Shown here one piece after another: positions 19,034-28,723 of a stretch of 64,000 bases of DNA; the stretch's first letter is position 1, and each line of letters begins with the position of its first letter. The notes below the pieces were generated by a model, which ran no database searches, was not told the DNA's origin, and saw nothing but the letters and a program-made list of their open reading frames with translations. This DNA comes from Gloeobacter violaceus PCC 7421 (lineage in GTDB: Bacteria; Cyanobacteriota; Cyanobacteriia; Gloeobacterales; Gloeobacteraceae): the NCBI RefSeq assembly GCF_000011385.1, contig NC_005125.1:3100001-3164000 (forward strand). The letters run 5' to 3'. The translations under genes were made by a program, and so were the position numbers.

Positions 19034-20425
19034 CTACAACAGCGTCCGCGCCAGCGCCAGCGCCTCCTCGCGGCCGGTCACTTCACCGGTGGCCTGGGCC
19101 TCCTGGATGGCGGCGAGCAACTGGCCCACCCGCGGCCCCGGCTTAAGGTCCAATTCGGCCATCAGCCCGTTGCCGTCGATGAGCGTGCGCGGGTGGGCGA
19201 GCGGGTCGCCGGGGGTGTAGTAGTGCCCCAGCAACCGCCCGGTCAGTTCCACTGCCCGCGCCAGGTCGTCTTGGCCGACCTGGGGGCCGAGGGTCGAACG
19301 CCGGTCGGCCAAGGCCAGCATCAGCAGGGCAGGGAGCATCTGGCCCAGATCGCGGCAGAGGCGATAGACCGCCCGGTTGCTGGGCGGCCAGTGGGCGGCC
19401 AGCTGGCCGGGGCGCAAGTGGTGCTGCACCAGGGCCGCCACCCAGCGCTCCTCGTCGCGGCTGAATTTGAGGCGCTGGAGAATCTGCCGGGTCATGTTCG
19501 CCCCCAGGCTCTCGTGGCCGATGAAGCTCATCCGGCCGCTCGCCGGATCGAGTTTGCTGGTGGGGGGCTTGGCAATGTCGTGCAGCAGCGCCCCAAGCTT
19601 CACCAGAGTCCGGACGCTGTGGCCCCCTGTGACCTGCCGGTCCATGTCGGCTCTCACCTGCTCGGCAAAATCAGCAATCGCACCGTCCACCTGGCGGATC
19701 ACCTCGAAGGTGTGCTCGATGAGCGGCAGGTGGTGGTAACCGCTCGGTCCAATCGCCTCCATGGGAGCAATTTCCGGCAGCCAGTCGGCGAGTAACCCGT
19801 CGCGGTAGGTGGCAAGCAGCGCGTCGGCGCCGGTGGGGGCGCAGATCAGGGCGCACAGTTCCTCGCGCACCCGCTCGGCGGAGACCGCCGCGAGCCGGTG
19901 GGCGTGCAGGCCGATCCAGGCGCGGGTGGCGGGCTCGATCGCAAAATCCAGCTGGGCCGCGAGGCGATAGCCCCGCAACAACCGCAGCGGGTCGTCGACG
20001 AGATTGGCTTCACAGATGGCGCGCAGCGTGCGGCGGGTGAGATCGCCCCGGCCGTCAAAGGGATCGAATAGTTCCCCGGCATGCACGTCCCAGGCGATGG
20101 CGTTGACGGTGTAGTCGCGGCGGGCCAGGTCGCTCACGAGGTCGGCCCCCTGCCGGCGGGCGAAATCGAGGGTGATCCCCGAATCCAACACCAGCCGCAC
20201 GATCTCGTGCTCGGCGTCGAGGACGGCAAAACCGGCCCCCAACCGCCGGGCCAGAACGCGGGCGCGCTCGGCGACCGGGCCGGGGCAGACGAAATCCAAA
20301 TCGAGCGGCACGCGGGTGCGGTTCAACAGTGCGTCGCGCACGCTGCCGCCGACGAGCGCCAGCGGACCCGGCCAGTCGGCCGGGGCGAAGGGAATGGCAT
20401 CGAGCAGGGAAGTCAACTGCGGCAT
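19034..20425 (-). CDS. CCA-adding enzyme / poly(A) polymerase family protein
   Basis: This roughly 463-residue nucleotidyltransferase has the family signature LALVGGSVRDALL followed by LDLDFV, which supplies the metal-binding acidic pair. RRDYTVNAIAWD, DPLRLLRGYRLAAQL and an HD domain (LGALLHDIAKP) follow. It belongs to the class II family that includes CCA-adding, A-adding and CC-adding enzymes; some cyanobacteria split these activities between two proteins, so the exact product cannot be stated. Starts at 20458 (ATG) or 20467 (TTG) would add a poorly conserved N-terminus; MPQLTSLLD is taken as the start. Confidence 0.88.
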   Translation of the reverse strand: MPQLTSLLDAIPFAPADWPGPLALVGGSVRDALLNRTRVPLDLDFVCPGPVAERARVLARRLGAGFAVLDAEHEIVRLVLDSGITLDFARRQGADLVSDLARRDYTVNAIAWDVHAGELFDPFDGRGDLTRRTLRAICEANLVDDPLRLLRGYRLAAQLDFAIEPATRAWIGLHAHRLAAVSAERVREELCALICAPTGADALLATYRDGLLADWLPEIAPMEAIGPSGYHHLPLIEHTFEVIRQVDGAIADFAEQVRADMDRQVTGGHSVRTLVKLGALLHDIAKPPTSKLDPASGRMSFIGHESLGANMTRQILQRLKFSRDEERWVAALVQHHLRPGQLAAHWPPSNRAVYRLCRDLGQMLPALLMLALADRRSTLGPQVGQDDLARAVELTGRLLGHYYTPGDPLAHPRTLIDGNGLMAELDLKPGPRVGQLLAAIQEAQATGEVTGREEALALARTLL

Positions 20426-20467
20426 CGTCTTTTGGAAGTTTCTCTGGACACTGCCCATTCGAAGCAC

Positions 20468-20795
20468 TTTGCGCTACTCTGGATCACGCCGGGACATCGG
20501 GGTTACCTGAGACCGTCTTGGGCCGGGCCGCTTAGGCCCACGGCACTCACAGTAACTCGGACACCCTCGGATCCAAGCTTTACCTACACCTATGCTATTT
20601 TTGCCCATCGCCGAACGGTTGCGGTCGCGTTCCTCTGTCGTGTCTATGAGAGGCCACGGAGGAGACATCCGATCCCAGCCCTTCCCAGGGGATGGTCCGC
20701 ATCGAGATCGAGCTGCAAACGAAGGCGGGGCCTTGCGCCTGCGCCTGTCTTTGTCCATGGTTTGTGTTCCTGGTTCATCGCATTAGGAGTTGCGT
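20468..20795. other. Intergenic region upstream of the RRM gene
   Basis: This 328-base stretch between divergent genes holds no supported gene. It probably contains both promoters and the long leader of the RRM protein gene; cyanobacterial rbp leaders are often temperature-responsive, but no specific element could be identified. Confidence 0.4.
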
Positions 20796-21383
20796 ATGTC
20801 CGTTCGACTCTACGTTGGAAATTTGCCCGAAGAGGTCACCCGCCAGGAATTGGAGGCGATTTTCGCCCCCGCCGGCGAAGTGGTCTCCCTCAAAGTGATT
20901 ACCGACCGCAAGACCGGCAAGTGCCGGGGCTTTGGTTTTCTGACCGTGTCCACCCCCGAAGCCGCCGACAGCTTCATCGAGCAATTCAACGGCGTCAGCT
21001 TCAAAGATGTCGCCCTGCGCGTCGAGAAGGCCCAGCCCAAGGCCAAGAGCGACCGCAGCGACGAAGGTGACGGCGAAGCCGCCGCCCCCGCCCCCGCCGT
21101 GGCCGCCGGCAGCGAAGCGACCGAACCGCAGGTGGAGAGCGCCGCTGCTCCCCGCCCCGTCCCGGCCCGCGCCGCCGGTCCGATTAGCACCGGCCGCCCG
21201 CCGATCCGCAAAGTCGACAAAAGCCAGCGCGACCGTCAGGGCGACGGCGGCCGCCGCCAGGGCGACAGCCGCCGCGATCGGCCAGCGGCCACCACCGTCT
21301 CCTCCGACGAGGCCAACCAGCCCGACCCGCGCTGGGCCGACGCCCTGCGCGACATTCGCCGCCAATTGACCACCAAGGCCTAG
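20796..21383 (+). CDS. RNA-binding protein with one RRM
   Basis: This 195-residue protein has one RRM at residues 3-80. RNP2 is LYVGNL and RNP1 is KCRGFGFLTV, with the aromatic residues for base stacking present. Residues 90-180 form a low-complexity tail rich in Ala, Pro, Arg, Gly and Asp, and a short helix follows (DPRWADALRDIRRQL). Cyanobacterial Rbp proteins bind mRNA and are often cold-induced; the long Arg/Gly tail is larger than in the shortest members. AGGAG 6 bases before ATG 20796 fixes the start. A strong terminator follows. Confidence 0.92.
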   Translation: MSVRLYVGNLPEEVTRQELEAIFAPAGEVVSLKVITDRKTGKCRGFGFLTVSTPEAADSFIEQFNGVSFKDVALRVEKAQPKAKSDRSDEGDGEAAAPAPAVAAGSEATEPQVESAAAPRPVPARAAGPISTGRPPIRKVDKSQRDRQGDGGRRQGDSRRDRPAATTVSSDEANQPDPRWADALRDIRRQLTTKA

Positions 21384-21410
21384 GCGCTCCAGACCAGGAA
21401 CACGGCAATC

Positions 21411-21457
21411 GAGCGGTCCAGGACTGAATCTCTTCAGCCCTGGACCGCTCGCTTTTG
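21411..21457 (+). terminator. Terminator after the RRM gene
   Basis: A perfect 11-bp stem GAGCGGTCCAG / CTGGACCGCTC encloses an inner CTGAA/TTCAG stem and is followed by GCTTTTGC. It lies 28 bases beyond the stop. It sits between convergent genes; the minus-strand side lacks a T-run, so it mainly serves the plus strand. Confidence 0.8.
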
Positions 21458-21495
21458 CTCGATTGTTTCAAGGAGGGCAAAATAGTCGCGTTCCA

Positions 21496-23853
21496 TCAGC
21501 TGCGCAGATCGACCGAGTAGCGCTCGGCCAGAGCCTGCCGGACGCGCTGGTGGACGGCGGTGATCTCCTCTTCGGTGAGCGTGTGGTCGCTGCGGTAAAC
21601 CATCCGAAAGGCGAGGGAGCGGCAGCCCTCCGGCACCCCCTGGCCCTTGAATTCATCGAGCAGCGCGACCGATTCGAGCAGCGGTTCGCCCTGCTCGCGG
21701 ATGAGCCGCTCGAATTCGAAGACGGTGAGCGCCTCGCGGGCATAGAACGACAAGTCCCGCGCCGCCGGAGGAAAGGGGGAGAAGGAACGAAATTCGACCG
21801 GCCGCTCGCGCACCAGGTCGATCAAAAAATCGAGATCGATCTCGAATACAAACGTCTGCTCGGGTAGATCCAGTCGGGAAGCCAGACGGGGGTGAAGCTG
21901 GCCGAGGGTGCCGAGCCGCTCGCCCGATACCCACAGCGAAGCCGTTCGCCCCGGGTGCAGCCGCTCGTCCCGGCGGTCGGCCTGGTATTCGACTTCGATC
22001 TGCCACGGCTGCAAAATCGCCGCAAGCACGCCTTTGGCTGCGAACCAATCGAAGGGGGGGGTGAGTTTTTGCCAGTCGCCCACCGCAGGCTCGCCGCACA
22101 TCACCGCCCCAAGCCGGCCCGACTCGAAGATGCCCTCGTCGGAGCGCAAAAAGACGACCCCCACTTCGAAGGCGTGAAAGGGCATGTTTCCCTGGGAGCG
22201 GTTGAAGCGCAGGATCTCAAGCAAGCCGTCGATCAAATTGGTGCGCAGGCTGTTGAGTTCGGCGCTCAGCGGATTGCTGAGCACCACCGGCTGCTGGTCG
22301 CGGTCCGGGGCGAGCGAGTAAGTCACCACCTCGGTGAGCCCCGCTCCCTGACAGAGCGAGCGCACCCGCCGCTCGATAAAGTCCTCAAAAGGCAGATAGC
22401 CGCCGTCGGCGGGGGGCGGCAGGGTGGGCGCGAAGCGGTCGTAACCGACGACGCGCGCCACTTCTTCGATGAGATCGATTTCGCGCTCGATATCGCGCAA
22501 TCGATGACCCGGTACGGTGACGGCGAATTCCTGCGGCCCCGTCTGTACGTCGAAGCCGAGGTTCTTGAGCACCCGGGCAATCTCCGCATCCGGGATGTCT
22601 TCGCCCAGGATCTGGGCGAGGCGCTCGGGCCGCAGGGACACCACGCGGTTCTCGCGACGGCGGTAATCGTCGGTTGCCTGGACGACGGCGCGCGCCCCTG
22701 CGCAATCGGCCAATAGTTGCAGAGCGCGGCCGAGGGCGTGTTCGAGGGCGGAGGCGTCCACACCACGTTCGTAGCGCGCCGAAGCCTCGGTGCGCAGCGC
22801 AAAGACGCGGGCGGAGCGGCGAATCGCGGGCGGGTCGAAGATGGCCGCCTCCAGCACGATGCGCCGGGTCTGTCCGCCCACCTCGGTGGCCTCGCCCCCC
22901 ATCACCCCGGCGAGGGCAACCGGCCGCTCGCCGGCGGTGATGAGCAGATTTGCGGGTGTCAAGGGCCGCTCGGTTCCATCCAGGGTGACCAGCTGCTCGC
23001 CTTTGTGGGCGAAGCGCACCCCCAGGGTACCGGCGGCGAGCCGGTCGGCATCGAAGGCGTGCAGCGGCTGGCCCCATTCGAGCAGCACGTAGTTGGTGAC
23101 ATCGACGACATTGTTGATGGGGCGCATGCCGGCTTTTTCGAGGCGCTCGCGCAGCCAGTCGGGAGCAGGACCGACGGCGACTTCCTCTAATAAGGTGGCG
23201 GTATAGACCGGGCAGGCTTCCGGCTCGGCGATCCGGGCGGCCAGATCGCCCCTGGGCACCAGGGGCGCATCGACCAGGGGCAGGCGCAAGATGCCGCCGG
23301 TCAGGGCCGCCACCTCGCGGGCGATCCCCACCATGCTGAGGGCGTCGGCGCGGTTGGCGGTCGAGGCCACTTCGAGAATCGCGTCGTCGAGGCCGAGCAG
23401 CGGTCCCACGTCGAGGCCAAGGGGCAGCGACGCCTCGGGAAAGATATGAATGCCCTCGGAGGCTTTTTCGAGGCCCAACTCTTCGAGTGAGCAGAGCATG
23501 CCTTCGCTCGGCATACCCCGGATGCTCGCGGCGCGCAGTTTCAAGTCTTTGATCGGTAGATACGTGCCGACCGGGGCCACCGGCGCGTAGATGCCGGCGC
23601 GGGCGTTGGGAGCGCCGCAGACGATGTTGAGCAATCGGCCCGTGCCGATATCGACCCGGCAGACGTGCAGCCGGTCGGCCTGGGGATGGGGCGCGCACTC
23701 GAGCACCCGGCCCACCACCACCCCGGCCGCCCAGGTGCGCCGATCTTCGACATGTTCAACTTCGAAGCCCGCCATGGTCAGCTTCTCGGCCAGTTCGGAC
23801 GGCGTGAAATCAAATTCGACGTACTCTTGAAGCCAGTTGAAGGAGACGCGCAT
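21496..23853 (-). CDS. pheT: Phenylalanyl-tRNA synthetase beta subunit
   Basis: This 785-residue subunit works in an alpha2-beta2 enzyme that charges tRNA-Phe; pheS is not in the window. The tRNA-binding OB domain spans about residues 40-150 ([19 protein letters not shown]). The B3/B4 editing domain follows, then B5, the catalytic-like core ([21 protein letters not shown]) and the C-terminal ferredoxin-fold anticodon-binding domain ([13 protein letters not shown] to the end). The ATG at 23853 begins [12 protein letters not shown], the canonical N-terminus; a longer frame continues upstream without similarity. Confidence 0.97.
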   Translation of the reverse strand: MRVSFNWLQEYVEFDFTPSELAEKLTMAGFEVEHVEDRRTWAAGVVVGRVLECAPHPQADRLHVCRVDIGTGRLLNIVCGAPNARAGIYAPVAPVGTYLPIKDLKLRAASIRGMPSEGMLCSLEELGLEKASEGIHIFPEASLPLGLDVGPLLGLDDAILEVASTANRADALSMVGIAREVAALTGGILRLPLVDAPLVPRGDLAARIAEPEACPVYTATLLEEVAVGPAPDWLRERLEKAGMRPINNVVDVTNYVLLEWGQPLHAFDADRLAAGTLGVRFAHKGEQLVTLDGTERPLTPANLLITAGERPVALAGVMGGEATEVGGQTRRIVLEAAIFDPPAIRRSARVFALRTEASARYERGVDASALEHALGRALQLLADCAGARAVVQATDDYRRRENRVVSLRPERLAQILGEDIPDAEIARVLKNLGFDVQTGPQEFAVTVPGHRLRDIEREIDLIEEVARVVGYDRFAPTLPPPADGGYLPFEDFIERRVRSLCQGAGLTEVVTYSLAPDRDQQPVVLSNPLSAELNSLRTNLIDGLLEILRFNRSQGNMPFHAFEVGVVFLRSDEGIFESGRLGAVMCGEPAVGDWQKLTPPFDWFAAKGVLAAILQPWQIEVEYQADRRDERLHPGRTASLWVSGERLGTLGQLHPRLASRLDLPEQTFVFEIDLDFLIDLVRERPVEFRSFSPFPPAARDLSFYAREALTVFEFERLIREQGEPLLESVALLDEFKGQGVPEGCRSLAFRMVYRSDHTLTEEEITAVHQRVRQALAERYSVDLRS

Positions 23854-24095
23854 GGGATGCAGGCCGGTTGAATGGAGCGTTTCGATGCTATCAGTTTGCC
23901 GGGGCACCCGACTATGCACCTGCGGGGCGGCCTTCAAGCTTCAGTTTGAGATTTCCAAATGCTTGCCTCAATTGTCAAAAATTGCCGCGATCGGTTTCGA
24001 ACACATCGACTCCCGAAAATATGCGACAAGACTTGACAGGAACTCCGCGATTTTTTAGGCTGACTCAAGGTTATCCAGGTCGCGCCCACTCCGCA

Positions 24096-24965
24096 GTGAA
24101 CACTCTCCATCGATCGGTCCTGTTGGAAGAAACTATTGTCGGTCTGCAGGTGCACCCCGGCGGACTCTACCTTGACGCCACCGTCGGCCTGGGTGGGCAC
24201 AGCGAGGCCATCTTGCGCACCGAAAGCACCCGGGTGGTCGCCCTCGATCAAGACGAGGACGCCCTTGCGCAGGCGCGGCTACGCCTGGCCCCCTTCGGCG
24301 AACGGGTGCGCTTTGAACACATCAACTTTGCCGAATTCGAGCCGGGGGAGGAGCGCTTCGACGGCATCGTCGCCGATCTGGGCGTCAGTTCGATGCAACT
24401 GGATAGCCCCGAGCGGGGTTTTTCGTGGCGGTTCGAATCGCCCCTCGACATGCGCATGGACGGCGGGGGCGAGGCCGAGACGGCGGCGGACCTGGTCAAC
24501 ACCTGCAGCGCCGAGCAGTTGAGCGACCTGTTCTGGCGCTACGGTGAGGAGCGCTTCTCGCGGCGCATCGCCCGGCGGATCGTCGAGCGGCGCCCCTTGC
24601 GCACGACCACCGAACTGGCCGCGGTAGTCGCCTCGGCCATCCCGACCCGCCAGCCCATCCACCCCGCCACCCGCGTCTTTCAGGCGTTGCGCATCGCCGT
24701 CAACGGCGAAGTCGCAGCTCTGGAAACCTTTCTTGAGCGCAGTCCCGACTGGCTGGTACCGGGAGGACGCCTCGCCGTCATCAGCTTCCACAGCCTTGAG
24801 GACCGGCCGGTCAAGCACCGCTGGCGCGCCGATCCCCGTCTCGAAGTGCTCACCCGCAAAACGATCACAGCCGGCGAAGCTGAGATCCAGTCCAACCCCC
24901 GCGCCCGTTCGGCCAGGCTGCGCCTGGCCCGCCGCCTTTCACCCAGTGAGGAGTCTCGATCGTGA
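24096..24965 (+). CDS. rsmH: 16S rRNA m4C1402 methyltransferase RsmH
   Basis: This 289-residue protein methylates N4 of cytidine 1402 in the decoding centre of 16S rRNA. The family start [10 protein letters not shown] is followed by the SAM loop [14 protein letters not shown], then [39 protein letters not shown], and the C-terminal [16 protein letters not shown] 24096 is chosen because it stands 4 codons before the conserved motif; ATG 24021 would add 25 residues without similarity. It heads a short division-and-wall cluster, its stop overlapping ftsL. Confidence 0.95.
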   Translation: MNTLHRSVLLEETIVGLQVHPGGLYLDATVGLGGHSEAILRTESTRVVALDQDEDALAQARLRLAPFGERVRFEHINFAEFEPGEERFDGIVADLGVSSMQLDSPERGFSWRFESPLDMRMDGGGEAETAADLVNTCSAEQLSDLFWRYGEERFSRRIARRIVERRPLRTTTELAAVVASAIPTRQPIHPATRVFQALRIAVNGEVAALETFLERSPDWLVPGGRLAVISFHSLEDRPVKHRWRADPRLEVLTRKTITAGEAEIQSNPRARSARLRLARRLSPSEESRS

Positions 24966-25411
24966 ACGCCCTACCCCAGAGCCAGGTTTCCCCAAATACC
25001 GGCGTCGTGCTGCCGCTCGAACGTCCCCTTGCCGCCCCGCCCACCCCGGAGGAGTTAAAAACGCTGCGCCTGGCTGCCGGGCTGCGCACGGCGCGCAACG
25101 CCGGCATCGGTGTCCTCGCGCTGCTGGTCGTCGCCACCTCGGGCCTGTACTGGTGGACTTTTCAGACCCAGGCGCGCTGGGAGGACGGCTACCGGCAGTT
25201 GGTAAGCCTGCGCACGCAGTCGCGGCAACTGGCGCTTTTTAGCGAAGCGCTCACCGGCAACCTGGCAAGCAGCGTCGCCCTCAACACGCCGCTCAGGGTG
25301 GCCACCCCCGCCCAGGCGCTCAGCGTACCGGCCGCTCCCGAGCGTCCCCTCAAGCCGTTGCCCCAGGCTGCGGCCCCTGATCTGGCCCTTGCCATTCCGG
25401 CGGGCTACTGA
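24962..25411 (+). CDS. ftsL: FtsL-like bitopic division protein
   Basis: This 149-residue protein has a 45-residue cytoplasmic part, one membrane helix ([20 protein letters not shown]), a short helical periplasmic segment ([24 protein letters not shown]) and a Pro/Ala-rich tail. Sequence identity alone would not identify it. Its place between rsmH and ftsI, with GTGA overlap upstream and TGATG overlap downstream, is the classic position of ftsL. The cyanobacterial form is divergent. Assignment is by topology and context. Confidence 0.7.
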   Translation: MNALPQSQVSPNTGVVLPLERPLAAPPTPEELKTLRLAAGLRTARNAGIGVLALLVVATSGLYWWTFQTQARWEDGYRQLVSLRTQSRQLALFSEALTGNLASSVALNTPLRVATPAQALSVPAAPERPLKPLPQAAAPDLALAIPAGY

Positions 25412-27252
25412 TGCGTTCGATCCGGCGGCAAACCACCTCCCGCCTGTGGCTGGTGGGCATCGGTGTACTCGCGGCGGCGGGCGGTCTGGGCTACCGCCTC
25501 TACGATCTGCAGGTCACCCAGGCGAGCACCCTCCAGGAACGTGCCGCCCTCCAGCGCGAGCGCACGGTCAAATCCGAGCGGCCCCGGGCAGGAATCGTCG
25601 ATCGGCGCGGGGTGGCCCTGGCCCTCGATGAGCCGATTTTTGATCTCTACGCCCACCCGTTTTTGATCGACGCGGAGGCAAAATTGCTCGCCTCGCGCCA
25701 GGCTTCCAGACAAAAAGGCGTCGATCGCGAGGCGCTGGAGGCCAAGCTTGCCGCCCAGCACCGTCAGGCGCTGCGCTCCGAGATGGCCCTGGCCCTCGCC
25801 CAGGCCACCGGTCGGCCCGCGGCCGAAATCGCCGCCCGCCTCACTGAAAATCGCCGCACCGTCGCCCTTGCCCGCGGCCTGGGCGAAAATGCCCGCGAGC
25901 GCATCGTGCAGGCGAAGCTGCCGGGGTTGGAGTTCGGTTCGCGCCGCCGCCGCTTCTACCCGGACGGGGCCAACAGCGCTGCGTTGGTGGGCTTTCTCAA
26001 CTACGAAGGCCAGGGCCAGGGGGGCGTCGAGCAGTTCTACCACAAGCGCCTCACCGGCGCCTCGTCGAGCTACCCGGTCACCCTCGGCCCCGGGGGGCTG
26101 CCGCTGGCAAGCACCCTGCCCACCGAGGCGTTCGAAGGCTTCGAGCCCGGCCGTCTGGCCCTCACCATCGACGCGCGCGTGCAGCGTGCCGCCCGCCTTG
26201 CCCTGGAGCGCGGCGTCGAGGCCAACCGCGTCACTCGGGGTGCCGCCATTGTGCTGGAGCCCCAGAGCGGCGAAATTCTGGCGATGGCGGTGAGCCCCAG
26301 TTTCGACAACAACCGCTACGGCGAATTTCCGCCCGCCCATTTCAAGAACTGGGCGGTGAGCGACCTGTACGAACCAGGATCGACATTTAAGCCGGTCAAC
26401 GTCGCCCTCGCCCTCAGCGCCGGGGCCATTCGCCCCGACACCGTCGTCAACGACTCCGGTTCGATGAGTTTTGGCCGCTATACGCTCAGCAACTACGACC
26501 GGCGGGCGCGCGGGGCGATTTCGGTCACCAAGGTGCTGATGGTCTCCAGCAACATCGGCATGATCCGCCTGATGCAAAAAATGCCGCCCACCGCGTACTA
26601 CGACAAACTGCGCGAAATCGGCATCGGGGGAGCCGGCGGCGTCGATCTGCCGGGCGAAACGCGCGGGATCATCACCAACCGCACCCAGTTCGCCAAATAC
26701 CCGGTGCAGGTGGCGACGGTGGCCTTCGGCCAGGGGGTGGCCCTCACGCCTTTGCAACTGGCAAGCCTGCACGGGGCGATTGCCAACGGCGGCATGGCCA
26801 TCCAGCCCCACCTCGTGCGCGCCTTCGAGAATGACGAAGGCCAGGTGCTCTGGAAACCGGAGCACCGATCGACCAAGCGCATCTTCACCTCCGAGGCGAC
26901 CGTCGCCGTGCGCGAGATGATGATGCACGTCGTCGAAGAGGGCACCGGCAAACCGGCGCGCATCCCGGGCTACCGCATCGGCGGCAAGACCGGCACCGCC
27001 CAAAAAGCCAACATCGGCGGGCGCGGCTACCTGGCGGGCAAAAAGATCACCAGCTTCGTGGGCTATCTGCCGGCGCGCAACCCACGCTACGTGGTGCTGG
27101 TGGTGCTGGATGAACCCAAGTCCGGTAACGCCTTCGGCTCCACCACCGCCGCTCCCATCGTGCGCGAAATCTGCCAGGAGCTGATTTCCTACGGCAACCT
27201 CCCCCCGAGTCACCCGCAGGAGTTGCTCGCCGCCGCGCCCAAAAAACCGTAG
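25411..27252 (+). CDS. ftsI: FtsI-type peptidoglycan transpeptidase (class B PBP)
   Basis: This 613-residue class B penicillin-binding protein cross-links septal peptidoglycan. One N-terminal membrane anchor lies at about residues 12-30. A PBP dimerisation domain follows, then the transpeptidase with catalytic Ser324 in GSTFK, SSN at 379-381, and KTGTA starting at Lys526. No PASTA domains are present. It overlaps ftsL by one base and overlaps the convergent rsmD by 43 bases. Confidence 0.95.
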   Translation: MRSIRRQTTSRLWLVGIGVLAAAGGLGYRLYDLQVTQASTLQERAALQRERTVKSERPRAGIVDRRGVALALDEPIFDLYAHPFLIDAEAKLLASRQASRQKGVDREALEAKLAAQHRQALRSEMALALAQATGRPAAEIAARLTENRRTVALARGLGENARERIVQAKLPGLEFGSRRRRFYPDGANSAALVGFLNYEGQGQGGVEQFYHKRLTGASSSYPVTLGPGGLPLASTLPTEAFEGFEPGRLALTIDARVQRAARLALERGVEANRVTRGAAIVLEPQSGEILAMAVSPSFDNNRYGEFPPAHFKNWAVSDLYEPGSTFKPVNVALALSAGAIRPDTVVNDSGSMSFGRYTLSNYDRRARGAISVTKVLMVSSNIGMIRLMQKMPPTAYYDKLREIGIGGAGGVDLPGETRGIITNRTQFAKYPVQVATVAFGQGVALTPLQLASLHGAIANGGMAIQPHLVRAFENDEGQVLWKPEHRSTKRIFTSEATVAVREMMMHVVEEGTGKPARIPGYRIGGKTGTAQKANIGGRGYLAGKKITSFVGYLPARNPRYVVLVVLDEPKSGNAFGSTTAAPIVREICQELISYGNLPPSHPQELLAAAPKKP

Positions 27253-27782
27253 TAGCTTACCACCGTACCGCCGTAGACCCGCCGATCGAGTCGCACCAGA
27301 GAACCCACGGCCTCGGGCAAATCCGGCAAATCTTCGCCGTGCTCGGCAGCCAGTTCGCCGTCGTCGGCCAGCAACCCGCAGGCAACGACCGCCTCCAGTA
27401 CCGGCAGGTAAAGCTCCCCACGGTAAGGCGGGTCGAAGTAGATGAGATCGAACACCCGGCCCTGCTTTGCCAGACGGGCGACACCGGTAAGCGCGTCCGT
27501 TTTGTGGATCGTCCCGAGGCCGGGGGCGATCTTGTCCCAGTTGGCCGCGGCGATGCGCGCCGCCCCGGCCGCCTGCTCGATCCCGATTGCCTCTGCCGCG
27601 CCGCGCGCCAGGGCTTCGGCCCCCATCGTGCCCGCCCCGGCGCACAGATCGAGCCAATGGCAGCCTTCCACCCGGCCGTGCCAGCGACCGAAGACGGCCG
27701 TGCGCACCCGCCCTAAAGTAGGCCGGGTATCGAGTCCGCCCGGGGTGCGCAGCAAGCGGTTGCCGTAGATACGCAGGCTCAT
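27210..27782 (-). CDS. rsmD: 16S rRNA m2G966 methyltransferase RsmD
   Basis: This 190-residue protein begins with the RsmD N-terminus MSLRIYGNRLLRTPGG and TRPTLGRVRTAVFG. It has the SAM-binding WLDLCAGAGTMGAEALARGA and the catalytic DLIYFDPPY motif (NPPY-like) of amino methyltransferases acting on guanine 966. Length is normal. It is convergent with ftsI and shares 43 bases of coding sequence with it. Confidence 0.93.
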   Translation of the reverse strand: MSLRIYGNRLLRTPGGLDTRPTLGRVRTAVFGRWHGRVEGCHWLDLCAGAGTMGAEALARGAAEAIGIEQAAGAARIAAANWDKIAPGLGTIHKTDALTGVARLAKQGRVFDLIYFDPPYRGELYLPVLEAVVACGLLADDGELAAEHGEDLPDLPEAVGSLVRLDRRVYGGTVVSYYGFLGAAASNSCG

Positions 27783-27852
27783 CGTCCGCCTATGCTAACC
27801 GGCCGTGAGGTTCAAGCAAGTCTACCCATCACCCGCTGGCTGCCACGATGCT

Positions 27853-28197
27853 TCATGAGGGAGGACGATTGACCCGTAGTAATTTTCCTGCCAGATTCTC
27901 CTCTTCATCCTCGATCGCCCTGTGGATGTTGTCAGCAAGCCGCTGCCAGTTCAAATCCTCGGAGCAGACGACGATTCCGGCATGCTCCGGACAAAAGCGA
28001 TGCAGCCGCACAAAATGGCGACGATTTTGGGTGAGAACAGCGCATTGTCGACTGGCAGCAAAGTCCAATACCTGTTCGTCTGGTATGCCCTTGGTAGCCT
28101 GGCCGGCCTCCTGAGCCGTCAATACGTCATGTCCCAGTGCCCGCAGCAAAACGACGACTGGAAACGGAAATTGCTCGTCGGCATACAACTGGGCCAT
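27853..28197 (-). CDS. DUF5615 PIN-like protein (probable toxin)
   Basis: This 114-residue protein of the DUF5615 family has a PIN-related fold and is usually the effector partner of a DUF433 protein. The N-terminal LYADEQFP carries the first acidic residues, VLTQNRRHF matches the family TxD/N loop (here Asn-Arg replaces the usual Asp), and GIVVC follows. It lies 3 bases after the DUF433 gene. Nuclease activity is presumed from the fold and not shown; the altered acidic loop may weaken it. Confidence 0.8.
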   Translation of the reverse strand: MAQLYADEQFPFPVVVLLRALGHDVLTAQEAGQATKGIPDEQVLDFAASRQCAVLTQNRRHFVRLHRFCPEHAGIVVCSEDLNWQRLADNIHRAIEDEEENLAGKLLRVNRPPS

Positions 28198-28200
28198 GAG

Positions 28201-28527
28201 CTATGCGTTCTCGTTATCCCGAATGGCAATCTCGATTTCGTCGGGAAAGGCTTGTGCATAAGCCCAGGCGTTCCGCAGGTCCGCAGCCGTGAGTTGGGGA
28301 AAGGCCGCGAGAATCTGAGCATCGTCGGCTCCCAGGCGTCGGTAGTTGATCAAGCCCCAAACCGGGATACGGGTTCCGGCGACGCAGGCGTCACCGCCGA
28401 CGACATCGGGAATTTTCGTGACGCCACGCCAGGAATTGCTAAGACTTTGAGCCAAAAGCTCAATCGCCTGAGCTTTCTCTTCGGGAGAAAGGGCGAGCAG
28501 TTGGGGCTGAAGTTCCTTAAGGCTCAC
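28201..28527 (-). CDS. DUF433 protein (probable antitoxin)
   Basis: This 108-residue protein has an N-terminal helical segment and a DUF433 domain with IPDVVGGDACVAGTRIPVWGL followed by DDAQILAAFPQLTAADLRNAW, a compact helix-turn-helix-like fold. DUF433 proteins usually precede DUF5615 genes and are regarded as antitoxins. The order and 3-base spacing here fit that. An operator in the 200-base gap to argG is likely but not identified. Confidence 0.85.
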   Translation of the reverse strand: MSLKELQPQLLALSPEEKAQAIELLAQSLSNSWRGVTKIPDVVGGDACVAGTRIPVWGLINYRRLGADDAQILAAFPQLTAADLRNAWAYAQAFPDEIEIAIRDNENA

Positions 28528-28723
28528 GGCAAGGGCGGCAAAGTAAGTCAGGCTACTATTCTAGGGCTGCACAAGCCGGTCCGTCGGCCAACACATTAAC
28601 AATCGCGATCGTTTTTCGAAAGCAGGCCATGCGCTGAACATCTGTAACCGGCTGTTCCCATCCAAGGCAAAGCGACCCGCGCGTTAAGATGGCTGCGGAC
28701 AGATATTCAACAAGCAGGTTGCG

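Noticed and set aside
21411-21457. The hairpin as a two-way terminator also serving pheT
   Set aside because: On the minus strand the stem is followed by CGATTGCC, not T residues, so only the plus-strand role is claimed.
25405-27657. A 750-residue minus-strand frame opposite ftsI
   Set aside because: It mirrors a certain gene and has the biased composition of a shadow; only its rsmD-overlapping region is coding, and that in another frame.
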